NCBI GenBank assembly: GCA_905216215.1
Contig: CAJMSZ010000006.1
Location: forward strand, 6,545 to 70,544
Direction of reading: 5' to 3'
Length of the DNA: 64,000 nucleotides
Source: an uncultured bacterium
GTDB lineage: Bacteria; Bacillota; Clostridia; Lachnospirales; Lachnospiraceae
In this document: positions 41,071 to 49,075 of the stretch, in pieces
Layout of the letters: each line of letters begins with the position of its first letter
Numbering within the stretch: the first letter of the stretch is position 1
Notes under the pieces: model-generated
Seen by the model: only the letters and a program-made list of their open reading frames with translations
Database searches by the model: none
Told to the model about the DNA's origin: nothing
Program-made: the position numbers and the translations under genes

Positions 41071-41989
41071 ACTGTATTTTTTAACTGGTTTTCTGGGCTC
41101 CGGTAAAACAACGATTCTTCGCAATTTGCTGGAAAATATGGAAGGGACAAAGGTGGGAGTAATCCAGAATGAACTGGGCAAAATCAGTGTGGATGGAACG
41201 GTACTTCAGAATAATGATATTCAGATGATTGAACTGACAAGAGGCTCTATTTTCTGTAGTTGCCTGAGATTGTCTTTTGTAGATGCACTGGTGCAGATGT
41301 CGCAGAAAGGTCTGGAGTATGTTTTTGTGGAAAGTTCCGGATTTGGTGATCCTTCCAATGCGGAAGAAATTTTGGAAGCAACCAAGGTGATGGTGGGGGA
41401 TGCTTATGACTTCAGAGGATGTATCTGCCTGGTGGACTGCTTCAATTTTCTGGATCAGCTTGGTGACACAGAGACAATTGATCGACAGCTCAAGCACTGT
41501 AATCTGGCCGTTCTTACAAAGATCGATTTGGTAGATCGGGAAAGAATCGAATTCATTAAGGAGAAAGTACAGGAGATTAATCCAGTCTGTCCGATTACAG
41601 AAAGTGCAAACGGTAATATTGACCGTTCATTCTACAATATGGATTTAATGAAGTATAAATGGGCAGAGTGCGAGGAGACAACCAACTCTGCAGCTACCAA
41701 ACCGAAGACATTTTCCATGAATTTTACCGGCGAAGTGGAAAAAGAAAAACTGGAGGCTTTTCTGGAGAAAATCGAACCTGACGTATATCGTGTGAAAGGG
41801 TTCTTCAAGGTGAAGGAAGAAGGCTGGGAAAAGATTGATGTGGTTGGCAAAAAGCTGGATTATGCAGCTTATGAGGAACAGCCGCAGTCAGAACTGGTCT
41901 TTATTTCCAAGATTGGAATTGCTCTGATTCGGGAACTTGCGAATGCATGGGAGGAGTGTGTAGGTCTACCTATGAAACTGAATAATTAA
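41057..41989 (+). CDS. COG0523-family (CobW-like) metal-trafficking GTPase
   Basis: The 310-residue protein has Walker A GFLGSGKTT (about residues 9-17) and the G2/G3 region, with the NKxD-like LTKIDLVDRE (about 152). The Cys motif is FCSC (normally CxCC), followed by the C-terminal domain GFFKVKEEGWEKIDVVG. COG0523 proteins insert or hand over Zn, Ni, Co or Fe. In this context it may hand metal to the ArsR/permease system. It overlaps arsR by 14 bases. Confidence 0.83.
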   Translation: MKQIKLYFLTGFLGSGKTTILRNLLENMEGTKVGVIQNELGKISVDGTVLQNNDIQMIELTRGSIFCSCLRLSFVDALVQMSQKGLEYVFVESSGFGDPSNAEEILEATKVMVGDAYDFRGCICLVDCFNFLDQLGDTETIDRQLKHCNLAVLTKIDLVDRERIEFIKEKVQEINPVCPITESANGNIDRSFYNMDLMKYKWAECEETTNSAATKPKTFSMNFTGEVEKEKLEAFLEKIEPDVYRVKGFFKVKEEGWEKIDVVGKKLDYAAYEEQPQSELVFISKIGIALIRELANAWEECVGLPMKLNN

Positions 41990-42043
41990 GAGGATTGGAA
42001 TAATCAGACTTTTGTAAATGAAATAATAGTGTGGAGGCAGGTT

Positions 42044-42277
42044 ATGAATATTAAAGTGATTGGAAGCGGATGTGAGAACTGTGATAAGACAAACGCAGTT
42101 GTGGAAGAATGTGTCAAAGAGCTGGGAATCGATGCTGAGATAGAGCGCGTTGCGGATTTGGTAGAAATTGTAAAACTAGGCGTGATGACAGCACCTTCTG
42201 TTATGATTGATGGAAAACTGGTTGTGGCAGGACAGGTCCCTTCTAAGAAACAGATGATGAAAATTTTGAAAAAATAG
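42044..42277 (+). CDS. Small thioredoxin-like redox-active disulfide protein
   Basis: A 77-residue protein with GSGCENCDK (CxxC, residues about 10-13), an isolated Pro loop (TAPSVMIDGKLV) and a short thioredoxin fold, as in the Thioredoxin_3 family. Members often lie beside ArsP-type permease genes. Expected job: thiol exchange or metal handover. Start ATG 42044 follows GGAGG. Confidence 0.85.
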   Translation: MNIKVIGSGCENCDKTNAVVEECVKELGIDAEIERVADLVEIVKLGVMTAPSVMIDGKLVVAGQVPSKKQMMKILKK

Positions 42278-42290
42278 CATTTTGATAACG

Positions 42291-42317
42291 GGAGTTTCTT
42301 TTTGAAACTCCTTTTTT
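42291..42317 (+). terminator. Terminator of the arsenic/metal operon
   Basis: GGAGTTTC (42291-42298) pairs with GAAACTCC (42304-42311) and is followed by TTTTTT. Confidence 0.88.
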
Positions 42318-42337
42318 GGTTCAACAGGAAATTCTGA

Positions 42338-42946
42338 TGGAACTTTCTGTTAAACAAAAAGGCACTACGAGTAGGACTTACAGAAAAACAAATGAAGAGG
42401 GCGATGAAGAGTAGTGTGATCACATCGAACGGACCATCTATTGTTATTCTGAGTGGAATGTTGTCATTAGTGATTACGGTTGGCGGACCTATGGCATGGA
42501 TGAGATTATCGTTGATCGGTTCTGTAATGTTTGAGTCGATTGCAGATGGTATCGGTACTTCTTCCGTTGGTGTTCAGCTTGGTGCTGATGTGTTAACACC
42601 GGAAGCACTTACCATGGCAGTATGGGCTATGATTATTGGTTCTATCGGATGGGTACTTTTTGCTACATTCTCAGCAAACCGTATGGAAAAGGTACAGGAA
42701 AAGGTAGCGGGAGGAAATCCTGCAAAATTAATGGCAATTGCAACAGCAGCTATCATCGGTGCATTTTCAGCAATGTCAGCACAGCATCTTGTGAAAATGA
42801 ATAAAAACTCCATTGCATGTGTACTTGGTGCCATGATTATGGGAGTATTGTTAATGGTCAGTGAAAAGAAAAATATCAAATGGTTAAAAGAATGGAATCT
42901 TACAATTTCAATTCTGGTCTTACTTGCTATTACCGCATTGATTTAA
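42338..42946 (+). pseudogene. 5'-truncated DUF5058-family membrane protein
   Basis: The frame is open from 42338 and reads LLNKKALRVGLTEKQMKRAM..., a familiar inner segment of DUF5058 proteins, after which the rest of the protein (multi-helix) continues to its natural C-terminus (WLKEWNLTISILVLLAITALI). The N-terminal first helix (about 30-40 residues expected) and ribosome site are missing; the first ATG, 42392, has none. The upstream sequence is the previous operon's terminator, so a deletion joined them. DUF5058 proteins are uncharacterised transporter-like membrane proteins. Confidence 0.65.
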
Positions 42947-42959
42947 GGAGGAACGAAAG

Positions 42960-43637
42960 ATGAATGATTATTTTAACAATGAATATATGCCGAAAATGAA
43001 TCGTATCGGTAAAATCACAGGTTATATCGGAGCGATTTCAATTATTTCGTCCTTTGGTGTATTGTGGTTTGTAGAACCAATTTCCTACTATCCGGTTGTG
43101 GGACAAATTGGTACATATATGGCGTTCTTATCAGGTAATATCTCAAACATGCGTGTTCCTTGTGCAAATATGGTTCAGGTATCTGCAGAAGTGGAACCTG
43201 GTACATACGAAGGATCTATTATCGCAACAATTGGTGTCTGTCAGGAGCCCACAACACTGAGTGACGTGAAGCAGATAATTCTAAGATGCCGGAAAGCAAT
43301 GAAAATGGGAAGGATACTCTATCCGGAACAGAATATCTGGTTTTATGATATGCTTGGAATGCTGGCCTGGATTCAGATTCCGGAGCAGGAATTGGCAGGA
43401 ATGTTGAAAGAGTATCGGGAATTGTTGAAAGAGCCAAAAAATGCAGAGCTACTGAAAACATTGAAGGTATATTTGGAAAACAATATGAATTACAGTGTGA
43501 CAGCGGAGAAACTGTATTTGAACATTAATACGGTCAGAAAAAGGATTGATAAGGTAAACAGTATTCTGCCTATAGACTGGAATAAGTATGTACAAAGATT
43601 GAATATTGAATTGCTGCTGCAATTTTTGAACTTATAA
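42960..43637 (+). CDS. Chimeric ORF: N-terminal membrane protein fused to PucR/CdaR regulator C-terminus
   Basis: The first ~92 residues (MNDYFNNEYMPKMNRIGKIT, VLWFVEPISYYPVVGQIGTY, then PGTYEGSIIATIGV) are the partner membrane protein normally following DUF5058. At about 43237 the sequence turns abruptly into the C-terminal part of a PucR-type regulator, with an HTH containing NYSVTAEKLYLNINTVRKRI near the end. The reading frame is preserved across the join. It looks like an in-frame deletion product; no single family explains both halves. A ribosome site AAGGAGG precedes the ATG. Confidence 0.65.
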   Translation: MNDYFNNEYMPKMNRIGKITGYIGAISIISSFGVLWFVEPISYYPVVGQIGTYMAFLSGNISNMRVPCANMVQVSAEVEPGTYEGSIIATIGVCQEPTTLSDVKQIILRCRKAMKMGRILYPEQNIWFYDMLGMLAWIQIPEQELAGMLKEYRELLKEPKNAELLKTLKVYLENNMNYSVTAEKLYLNINTVRKRIDKVNSILPIDWNKYVQRLNIELLLQFLNL

Positions 43638-43650
43638 TGACAGATAAGAA

Positions 43651-43692
43651 AAGGAACAAATCTCACAGAAAGAGGAGACTTGTTCCTTTTTT
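43651..43692 (+). terminator. Terminator after the chimeric ORF
   Basis: AAGGAACAA-ATCTC (43651-43664) pairs with GAGACTTGTTCCTT (43675-43688; one mismatch) plus a T-run. It may also terminate glmS weakly on the opposite strand. Confidence 0.75.
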
Positions 43693-43773
43693 ATATGACA
43701 TGATATAAATGAATCAACATCGATGCATACGGATTCTTCTGTGCTGTGCACTTTCACAATCCTGTCATTATAT

Positions 43774-45612
43774 TTACTCTACCGTAACGGACTTGGCAAG
43801 GTTACGTGGTTTATCTACATCAAGACCCTTGGCAACGCTTACATAGTAGCCCATGAGCTGTAATGGAACAATAGCAAGACTGGTTGTAAATAACTGGTTT
43901 GTCTTAGGAACATACACAGAGAAGTCTACATTGTCTTCGACACTGTAATTGCCATAGGTTGTAAGTCCCATCAGATAAGCGCCACGGCTCTTTACTTCAA
44001 TCATATTACTCATGGTTTTTTCATAGAGAGCAGGCTGTGTCAGAACACCGATAACCAATGTTCCATCTTCAATCAGAGAAATGGTGCCGTGCTTTAATTC
44101 TCCGGCAGCATAAGCCTCGGAGTGAATATAACTGATTTCTTTCATCTTCAGGCTGCCTTCCAGGCTGATCGCGTAGTCGATTCCACGTCCGATAAAGAAG
44201 ATGTCCTTTGCATTGGCATACTTGCTGGCAAACCATTGGATACGTTCCTTGTCTTCCAGAATTTTTTCAATCTTGTCCGGAAGAGTTTCTAATTCTGCAA
44301 GCAACTCGCCTACTGTTTCTTCGGAAATAGTTCCTTTGGCAAATGCTGTCTGAATAGTAAGTAAATACAGAGCAATTAACTGTGCACTGTAGGCTTTGGT
44401 TGTAGCAACAGAAATCTCTGGACCGGCATAAGTGTACATGACGTAATCGCTTTCTCTTGCAATGCTGGAACCAAGTACATTGACAATTCCAAGTACCGGA
44501 ATATCATGTTCTTTTGCAAGGCGGAGAGCCGCAAGACTGTCTGCAGTTTCACCGGACTGTGAAATAACAATTACCATAGAATTCTTTACAAGAATTGGAT
44601 TGCGGTAACGGAATTCACTGGCCAGATCAATGTCCACCGGAACTTTGGCAACCTGTTCCAGAATATATTTGGCAACCACACCGGTATGGTAAGCAGAGCC
44701 ACAGGCAACGATATAAATACGTTCCAGAGAACTTAAGAACTCTGGTGTTAATCCTACTTCCGAAAAGTCAATCTTTCCATCCTTGATGTATGCGCCCAGT
44801 GTATCACGGACAGCTTTTGGCTGTTCATGAATCTCTTTTAACATGAAATGTTCATATCCACCTTTTTCTGCAGCTTCCGCATCCCAGTTTACCGTTGACA
44901 TTTCTTTTGTGATTTCTTCTTTGTCAATGTTATAGAAATGTACTTCCGATTCAGAAAGTTCAGCAATTTCCATATTATCAATGTAATAAACATTTCTTGT
45001 ACGGTCCAGAATGGCAGGAACATCTGATGCAATAAAAGAAGCAGAATCGCTCTTTCCAATAATCAGAGGACTGTGATTTCTGGCTGCGTATAATTTTCCA
45101 GGAATATCCTTGAACATAATGCCAAATGCATATGAGCCACGGATACGGAGCATTGCTCTTGCGATGGCATTAATAGGTGTTCCTTCTTTTTTGTAATAAT
45201 AATCGATTAATTTTGTTGCTACTTCTGTATCAGTCTGAGAATAGAAGGTATAACCTGATTTCGTAAGTTTTTCCTTTAATTCCTGATAGTTTTCGATAAT
45301 CCCATTATGCACAAGTACAACAGAGTGGTCTGCTGTAGTATGTGGATGCGCGTTTATCTCAGAAGGTTCACCATGGGTGGCCCAGCGTGTATGTCCGATT
45401 CCATAAGTTCCATGAATGGCATTTCCTTCGTCCGTCTTTTCTATAAGAGATTTCAATCGTCCTTTTGCCTTGACGATATCAATCGTATTACTTTCTTTAT
45501 TAAATACTGCAATACCGGAAGAGTCATATCCACGGTACTCCAGCTTTGTTAATCCTGCAAGCAAAATAGGTGCAGCTTGCTCTTCACCTATATAGCCAAC
45601 AATTCCACACAT
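43774..45612 (-). CDS. glmS: Glutamine-fructose-6-phosphate aminotransferase GlmS
   Basis: The 612-residue protein starts MCGIVGYIG, so Cys2 is the glutaminase nucleophile; further motifs are THGEPSEINAHPH and the two SIS domains (ISQSGETADSLAALR, then YIHSEAYAAGELKHG). The C-terminus DKPRNLAKSVTVE is the usual GlmS end. It makes glucosamine-6-phosphate for cell wall synthesis. No glmS ribozyme is recognised upstream. Confidence 0.97.
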   Translation of the reverse strand: MCGIVGYIGEEQAAPILLAGLTKLEYRGYDSSGIAVFNKESNTIDIVKAKGRLKSLIEKTDEGNAIHGTYGIGHTRWATHGEPSEINAHPHTTADHSVVLVHNGIIENYQELKEKLTKSGYTFYSQTDTEVATKLIDYYYKKEGTPINAIARAMLRIRGSYAFGIMFKDIPGKLYAARNHSPLIIGKSDSASFIASDVPAILDRTRNVYYIDNMEIAELSESEVHFYNIDKEEITKEMSTVNWDAEAAEKGGYEHFMLKEIHEQPKAVRDTLGAYIKDGKIDFSEVGLTPEFLSSLERIYIVACGSAYHTGVVAKYILEQVAKVPVDIDLASEFRYRNPILVKNSMVIVISQSGETADSLAALRLAKEHDIPVLGIVNVLGSSIARESDYVMYTYAGPEISVATTKAYSAQLIALYLLTIQTAFAKGTISEETVGELLAELETLPDKIEKILEDKERIQWFASKYANAKDIFFIGRGIDYAISLEGSLKMKEISYIHSEAYAAGELKHGTISLIEDGTLVIGVLTQPALYEKTMSNMIEVKSRGAYLMGLTTYGNYSVEDNVDFSVYVPKTNQLFTTSLAIVPLQLMGYYVSVAKGLDVDKPRNLAKSVTVE

Positions 45613-45814
45613 ATTAAATCTCCTTTCGTGAAAACGAGTTTATGATGTCAGGTTCCATTCATCCTGCCATCATTTTATCATAGTATAACATAGAAAACAG
45701 TATACCATAGAAACATAGAGCACGCAAAGAAAATGTTTCGGAACATGAAAAGAATTCGTAAAGAAATTGTAATAAATGAGGACAGAAAATCTATAGAATT
45801 GAATGAAAAAATGT

Positions 45815-45843
45815 TTGACATTGATGACTGTTTGCGGTATACT
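45815..45843 (+). promoter_or_regulatory. tRNA-Leu promoter
   Basis: TTGACA (45815-45820), 17-base spacer, TATACT (45838-45843), ten bases before the tRNA. Confidence 0.85.
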
Positions 45844-45854
45844 GTGTAAGTCGA

Positions 45855-45937
45855 GCGGAAGTGTCGGAATGGCAGACGAGCTAGATTCAGGTTCTAGTGC
45901 TCGCAAGGGCGTGTGGGTTCAAGTCCCATCTTCCGCA
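45855..45937 (+). tRNA. tRNA-Leu (anticodon CAG)
   Basis: Acceptor GCGGAAG pairs with CTTCCGC; D-arm GTCGGAATGGCAGACGA; anticodon arm CTAGA-TTCAGGT-TCTAG with anticodon CAG; long class II variable arm (TGCTCGCAAGGGCGT); T-arm with TTCAAGT loop; discriminator A at 45937. CCA is not encoded. It reads CUG codons. Confidence 0.95.
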
Positions 45938-45949
45938 TGTGATAAAAAG

Positions 45950-45985
45950 AAAGTCTCAGGCTTTTGCCTGAGGCTTTTCTTTTTA
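45950..45985 (+). terminator. tRNA-Leu terminator
   Basis: AAAGTCTCAGGC (45950-45961) pairs with GCCTGAGGCTTT (45966-45977; one G-U), loop TTTT, then a T-rich tract. Confidence 0.88.
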
Positions 45986-45987
45986 CA

Positions 45988-46140
45988 AAGCGAAGCGTTC
46001 CTTGAACCCAGGGTTCAATCTACGCTTCGCTTCGGTCGGCGCAGAACAGAGGTCCCCCGGACCTCATGCGCCCCATCTTCCGCGAAAAGCTCCTAAACCT
46101 CAGGGTTCAATCTACGCTCCGCTTCGGTCGGTAAGGAGCT
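45988..46140 (+). repeat. Block of three hairpins with a 31-bp direct repeat and a tRNA 3'-end copy
   Basis: Hairpin 1: AAGCGAAGCGT (45988-45998) with ACGCTTCGCTT (46022-46032), enclosing TTGAACCC/GGGTTCAA (46002-46018). Hairpin 2: GGCGCA (46038) / TGCGCC (46072) enclosing GAGGTCC/GGACCTC. Hairpin 3: AGCTCCT (46088) / AGGAGCT (46140). A 31-base segment starting CAGGGTTCAATC occurs at 46009-46039 and 46101-46131 with one mismatch. CCCATCTTCCGC, the 3' end of the adjacent tRNA-Leu, recurs at 46072-46083. No ORF is convincing here. Confidence 0.75.
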
Positions 46141-46147
46141 GAGTTAT

Positions 46148-47356
46148 TTATTTCAAGAGGTTAATCGTGATTGTCGTTCCGCTTTGTTCTTTGCTTTCTA
46201 TGTGAAATGTTAATTTGTCTCCGAACATTATCTGAAGCCGTTTGTAGCAGTTGTAAAGTCCAACGTGCTCGTTTCCCGGCTTTTCTTTTAAATGAAATTG
46301 ATTTGTCAGAGCGTCTAATGATTCTGCATCAATACCAATTCCATCGTCTTGAATAACAATCGTGAAATGTGTAGAATAATCTTTGCAGGATAAAAGCAAA
46401 TTTCCTCCAGAAGCTTTATTTAACAGTCCATGTTCGATGGAGTTTTCTACAAGTGGCTGAAGTGAGAAAAATGGAATATATTCACTATGCAGGCTTCTAT
46501 CACAAGCAATTTCATAATGGATCCGGTCACCGAACCGAATGGATTGAATTGCTAAATAATTACGGATGTAGTTCAGTTCTTGTACAAGGGAAACAGAACT
46601 TTTGGCATCTGTGAGACTGTAACGCATCATCTGTGCAAAAGAATTCAGCATTTCTTCTGCGGTGTCATATTCTTTCAGTGATAATAGCCGTGACACGGAA
46701 TTAATGACATTGAAAATAAAGTGGGGTGTCACTTGCTTTTGCAGTGCATCTAATTGTGCCATGTGGAGTTGTTTTTCTAACTGAATTCGTTTGTTTTCTG
46801 CTTTTAAAAGTTCCTCGGTTTGTTTCGCCAGTTTTTCTTTTACATTTGTATAAGCAACACTTTGAGTAATATAATTTGTAATTGCAGAAAACGCTGCTGT
46901 GGCAGCTTCTATCTGTCGACAGTCCATCTTAATAATTTCTTGGTAATATTTGTTTAATTCCGGGTTTTCAAGCCAGTTTAGCTCTTCACAGGCAGCATCT
47001 TTGGGATAGTCATTAGGTTCTGTACAAATAACTTGTCCTGCCGTGATTGCACCAACACACTGATTATTGTAAATAAGGGGAATTTCAATGTTTACCAAGC
47101 CTGCATGACAAATATAAACACAGGGTTTGTTCGTTTCTAATGCAATATCAATGGCATGTTTGTTAGATAAGGTGCAATATTGTGCCCCCTTTTGTGTTTC
47201 ATTGAGCTTGTCACAAAACTTACAAAAGTTTGCACCAGATCCGATGTGACGTCCCTCTGCATCGGTAAAAACAACCCCAAAGCCTGTTGCCAGAGAGAAA
47301 GAGTGCTGAATTTCATTTTGAAAAGTTTCAGTAATAATGTCTCTAAAGTTCATCAT
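46148..47356 (-). CDS. PocR-domain sensor histidine kinase
   Basis: The 402-residue kinase: an N-terminal PocR ligand-binding domain (residues about 5-165, Cys-containing FCKFCDKLN and CYVICHAGL-like segment). A coiled coil follows, then a LytS-type His_kinase domain (LDALQKQVTPHFIFNVINSV, phospho-His in PHFIFN) and HATPase (PLVENSIEHGLLN, DDGIGI, GLYNCYKRLQ). No membrane segments, so it should sense a cytoplasmic small ligand. The response regulator gene lies just upstream on the same strand (27 bases apart). Confidence 0.9.
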   Translation of the reverse strand: MMNFRDIITETFQNEIQHSFSLATGFGVVFTDAEGRHIGSGANFCKFCDKLNETQKGAQYCTLSNKHAIDIALETNKPCVYICHAGLVNIEIPLIYNNQCVGAITAGQVICTEPNDYPKDAACEELNWLENPELNKYYQEIIKMDCRQIEAATAAFSAITNYITQSVAYTNVKEKLAKQTEELLKAENKRIQLEKQLHMAQLDALQKQVTPHFIFNVINSVSRLLSLKEYDTAEEMLNSFAQMMRYSLTDAKSSVSLVQELNYIRNYLAIQSIRFGDRIHYEIACDRSLHSEYIPFFSLQPLVENSIEHGLLNKASGGNLLLSCKDYSTHFTIVIQDDGIGIDAESLDALTNQFHLKEKPGNEHVGLYNCYKRLQIMFGDKLTFHIESKEQSGTTITINLLK

Positions 47357-47383
47357 TTGCTATCCTCCATGAGAGTTAGTTTA

Positions 47384-48118
47384 TTAATTATTGCGATAAG
47401 AAACCGGGGACATTCCGGTTTGTTGTTTGAAGACACGGTCAAAATGTGATAAATTAGGAAAACCACAAGAAATAGCAATTTCCTGAATAGAAAGTTTACT
47501 GTTTTTTAACAGGTGTTTTGCATTTTCGATTCTCTTAAGTGTGATATAGGTTTTAATGGTAAGTCCAGTTGCCTGATGAAATACTTTGGAAAGATACGGT
47601 GAACTAAAATGCGCAATCTGCGCCAATTCTTCCAAAGTGATATTCTTATTGTAGTTTTGGTCAATATAATGAATTACCGGGTCGATTGCATTATTCGATG
47701 TTCCGATATTTTCTGGAATAGTAGAATCACCGGACACAATATATTTTTTTCGGTTCTTTGTACATTTCTCTATTGCATCCATAATTTCTTCTTCTTTTGC
47801 TGGTTTTAACAGATATGCATCTAGTCCATATTCAAGAGCACGTCTGGCAAATTCAAATTCAGCATAAGCAGTATTTAATAAAATACAGATGTTGGGATAT
47901 TTTTTCTTTATTAAATTTGCTGAATCCAGTCCATTCATGGAAGGCATATTAATATCCATAATGATAACATCCGGTTTTAATTGCGAGGTAAGCTTTAATA
48001 CTTCTTCACCGGTAGCAGCTTCACCGACAATTTGATATAGAGCGCGATGTTTCTGGAGTAAATTTTTTAAGTAGCGGCGTTCGATTTGTTCATCATCAGC
48101 AATAAGTATTTTTAACAT
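47384..48118 (-). CDS. AraC-type response regulator
   Basis: The 244-residue protein has a receiver domain (KILIADDEQIERRYL, phospho-Asp in VIIMDINMPSMNG) and C-terminal AraC HTH pair (QIAHFSSPYLSKVFHQATG, then QEIAISCGFPNLSHFDRVFK). It is the partner of the PocR kinase, first gene of the pair. Likely targets are the divergent hydrolase/permease genes. Confidence 0.92.
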   Translation of the reverse strand: MLKILIADDEQIERRYLKNLLQKHRALYQIVGEAATGEEVLKLTSQLKPDVIIMDINMPSMNGLDSANLIKKKYPNICILLNTAYAEFEFARRALEYGLDAYLLKPAKEEEIMDAIEKCTKNRKKYIVSGDSTIPENIGTSNNAIDPVIHYIDQNYNKNITLEELAQIAHFSSPYLSKVFHQATGLTIKTYITLKRIENAKHLLKNSKLSIQEIAISCGFPNLSHFDRVFKQQTGMSPVSYRNN

Positions 48119-48371
48119 ATTCGTTTCTCCTGCAGAATCATTTATTAAATTGCCTACAGATATATTTTACAATTTTTCATTGAAAGTTACAAAATATAAA
48201 TACTTTATCACAAGAAATGCAAACTTGTTGCTAAAAAATGCAAAGTATGATTAAAAATAATATAAGTTTTGCGACAATTTACAACAATCAAAAGAAATAT
48301 TTCAAAATAATAAAAATTGTGTTAGCATATGCCTATCAAAAATTCTCGTAAACATAAAGGAGGAACTGAAA
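48119..48371. promoter_or_regulatory. Divergent regulatory region with AAATGCAAA direct repeat
   Basis: The intergenic region is AT-rich. AAATGCAAA occurs at 48215-48223 and 48236-48244, exactly 21 bp apart (two helical turns), as tandem sites of AraC-type regulators often are. No clear consensus promoter could be chosen. Confidence 0.5.
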
Positions 48372-49061
48372 ATGAGAGTGAATGACAGACACGTATCTTT
48401 TTATTATGAAAATGATACCGATATGGGTGAAATTATTATTGATCCTAAGAAAACAGCTTTGTTAGTGATTGACATGCAGCATGTGTTTATTACGAGACCT
48501 GCATATGAAAATCCAACAGAAGAACAAAAGAGAGAAGCAGAGAGATGGGAACCATTTTACAGTAAGATTGATGAAGTAGTTGTGCCGAACAATGCAAGGT
48601 TGTTAAAAGCATTCCGGGATAAGGGAATGGAAGTATGCTTTGCAAAGATTCAGTGTCAGAAGCGTTGTGGAAGTGATCGTTCTTTAGATCAGAAAGCAAC
48701 CGGTTATAATGAATTGTTGCTGCCACCGGGAGATCCAAGTGCGGAAATTGTTCCTAAACTTGCACCATTGGAGGATGAAATTGTGGTAACGAAGACCACA
48801 GACAGTGCGCTTACAGGTACTGCACTTCGGTTATGGCTTCATAATATGGGAATAGATACGGTGGTTTGTACAGGTGTATTGACAGACCAGTGTGTATCAG
48901 GAACGGTAAGAAGTCTTGCTGACGAGAGCTTTAAAGTATGGCTGATTGAAGATGCCTGCATGGCATCTACCCAGAAAATTCAGGATAATGAGTTAGAGAT
49001 TTTAAATAATATTTATTGTCATGTAATTAACACGGATGAACTGCTGGAGGCAATGAAATAG
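48372..49061 (+). CDS. Isochorismatase-like cysteine hydrolase
   Basis: The 229-residue enzyme has the triad of the superfamily: Asp in LLVIDMQHVF, Lys in VVTKTTDSA, and nucleophilic Cys in TDQCVSGTVR. It hydrolyses an amide, ureido or ester bond of a small metabolite (members: N-carbamoylsarcosine, biuret, or nicotinamide hydrolases). The next gene is an APC permease (14 bases away), so it may degrade the imported substrate. AAAGGAGG precedes the start. Confidence 0.87.
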   Translation: MRVNDRHVSFYYENDTDMGEIIIDPKKTALLVIDMQHVFITRPAYENPTEEQKREAERWEPFYSKIDEVVVPNNARLLKAFRDKGMEVCFAKIQCQKRCGSDRSLDQKATGYNELLLPPGDPSAEIVPKLAPLEDEIVVTKTTDSALTGTALRLWLHNMGIDTVVCTGVLTDQCVSGTVRSLADESFKVWLIEDACMASTQKIQDNELEILNNIYCHVINTDELLEAMK

Positions 49062-49075
49062 AGGAGGGAAAAACT

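Noticed and set aside
45613..45814. Possible glmS ribozyme upstream of glmS.
   Set aside because: Only ~200 bases of AT-rich sequence without the conserved ribozyme core elements; a small imperfect stem is not enough.
45803..46096. A 97-codon + strand frame over tRNA-Leu and the hairpin block.
   Set aside because: It reads through a clear tRNA and its terminator, and the translation is not protein-like.
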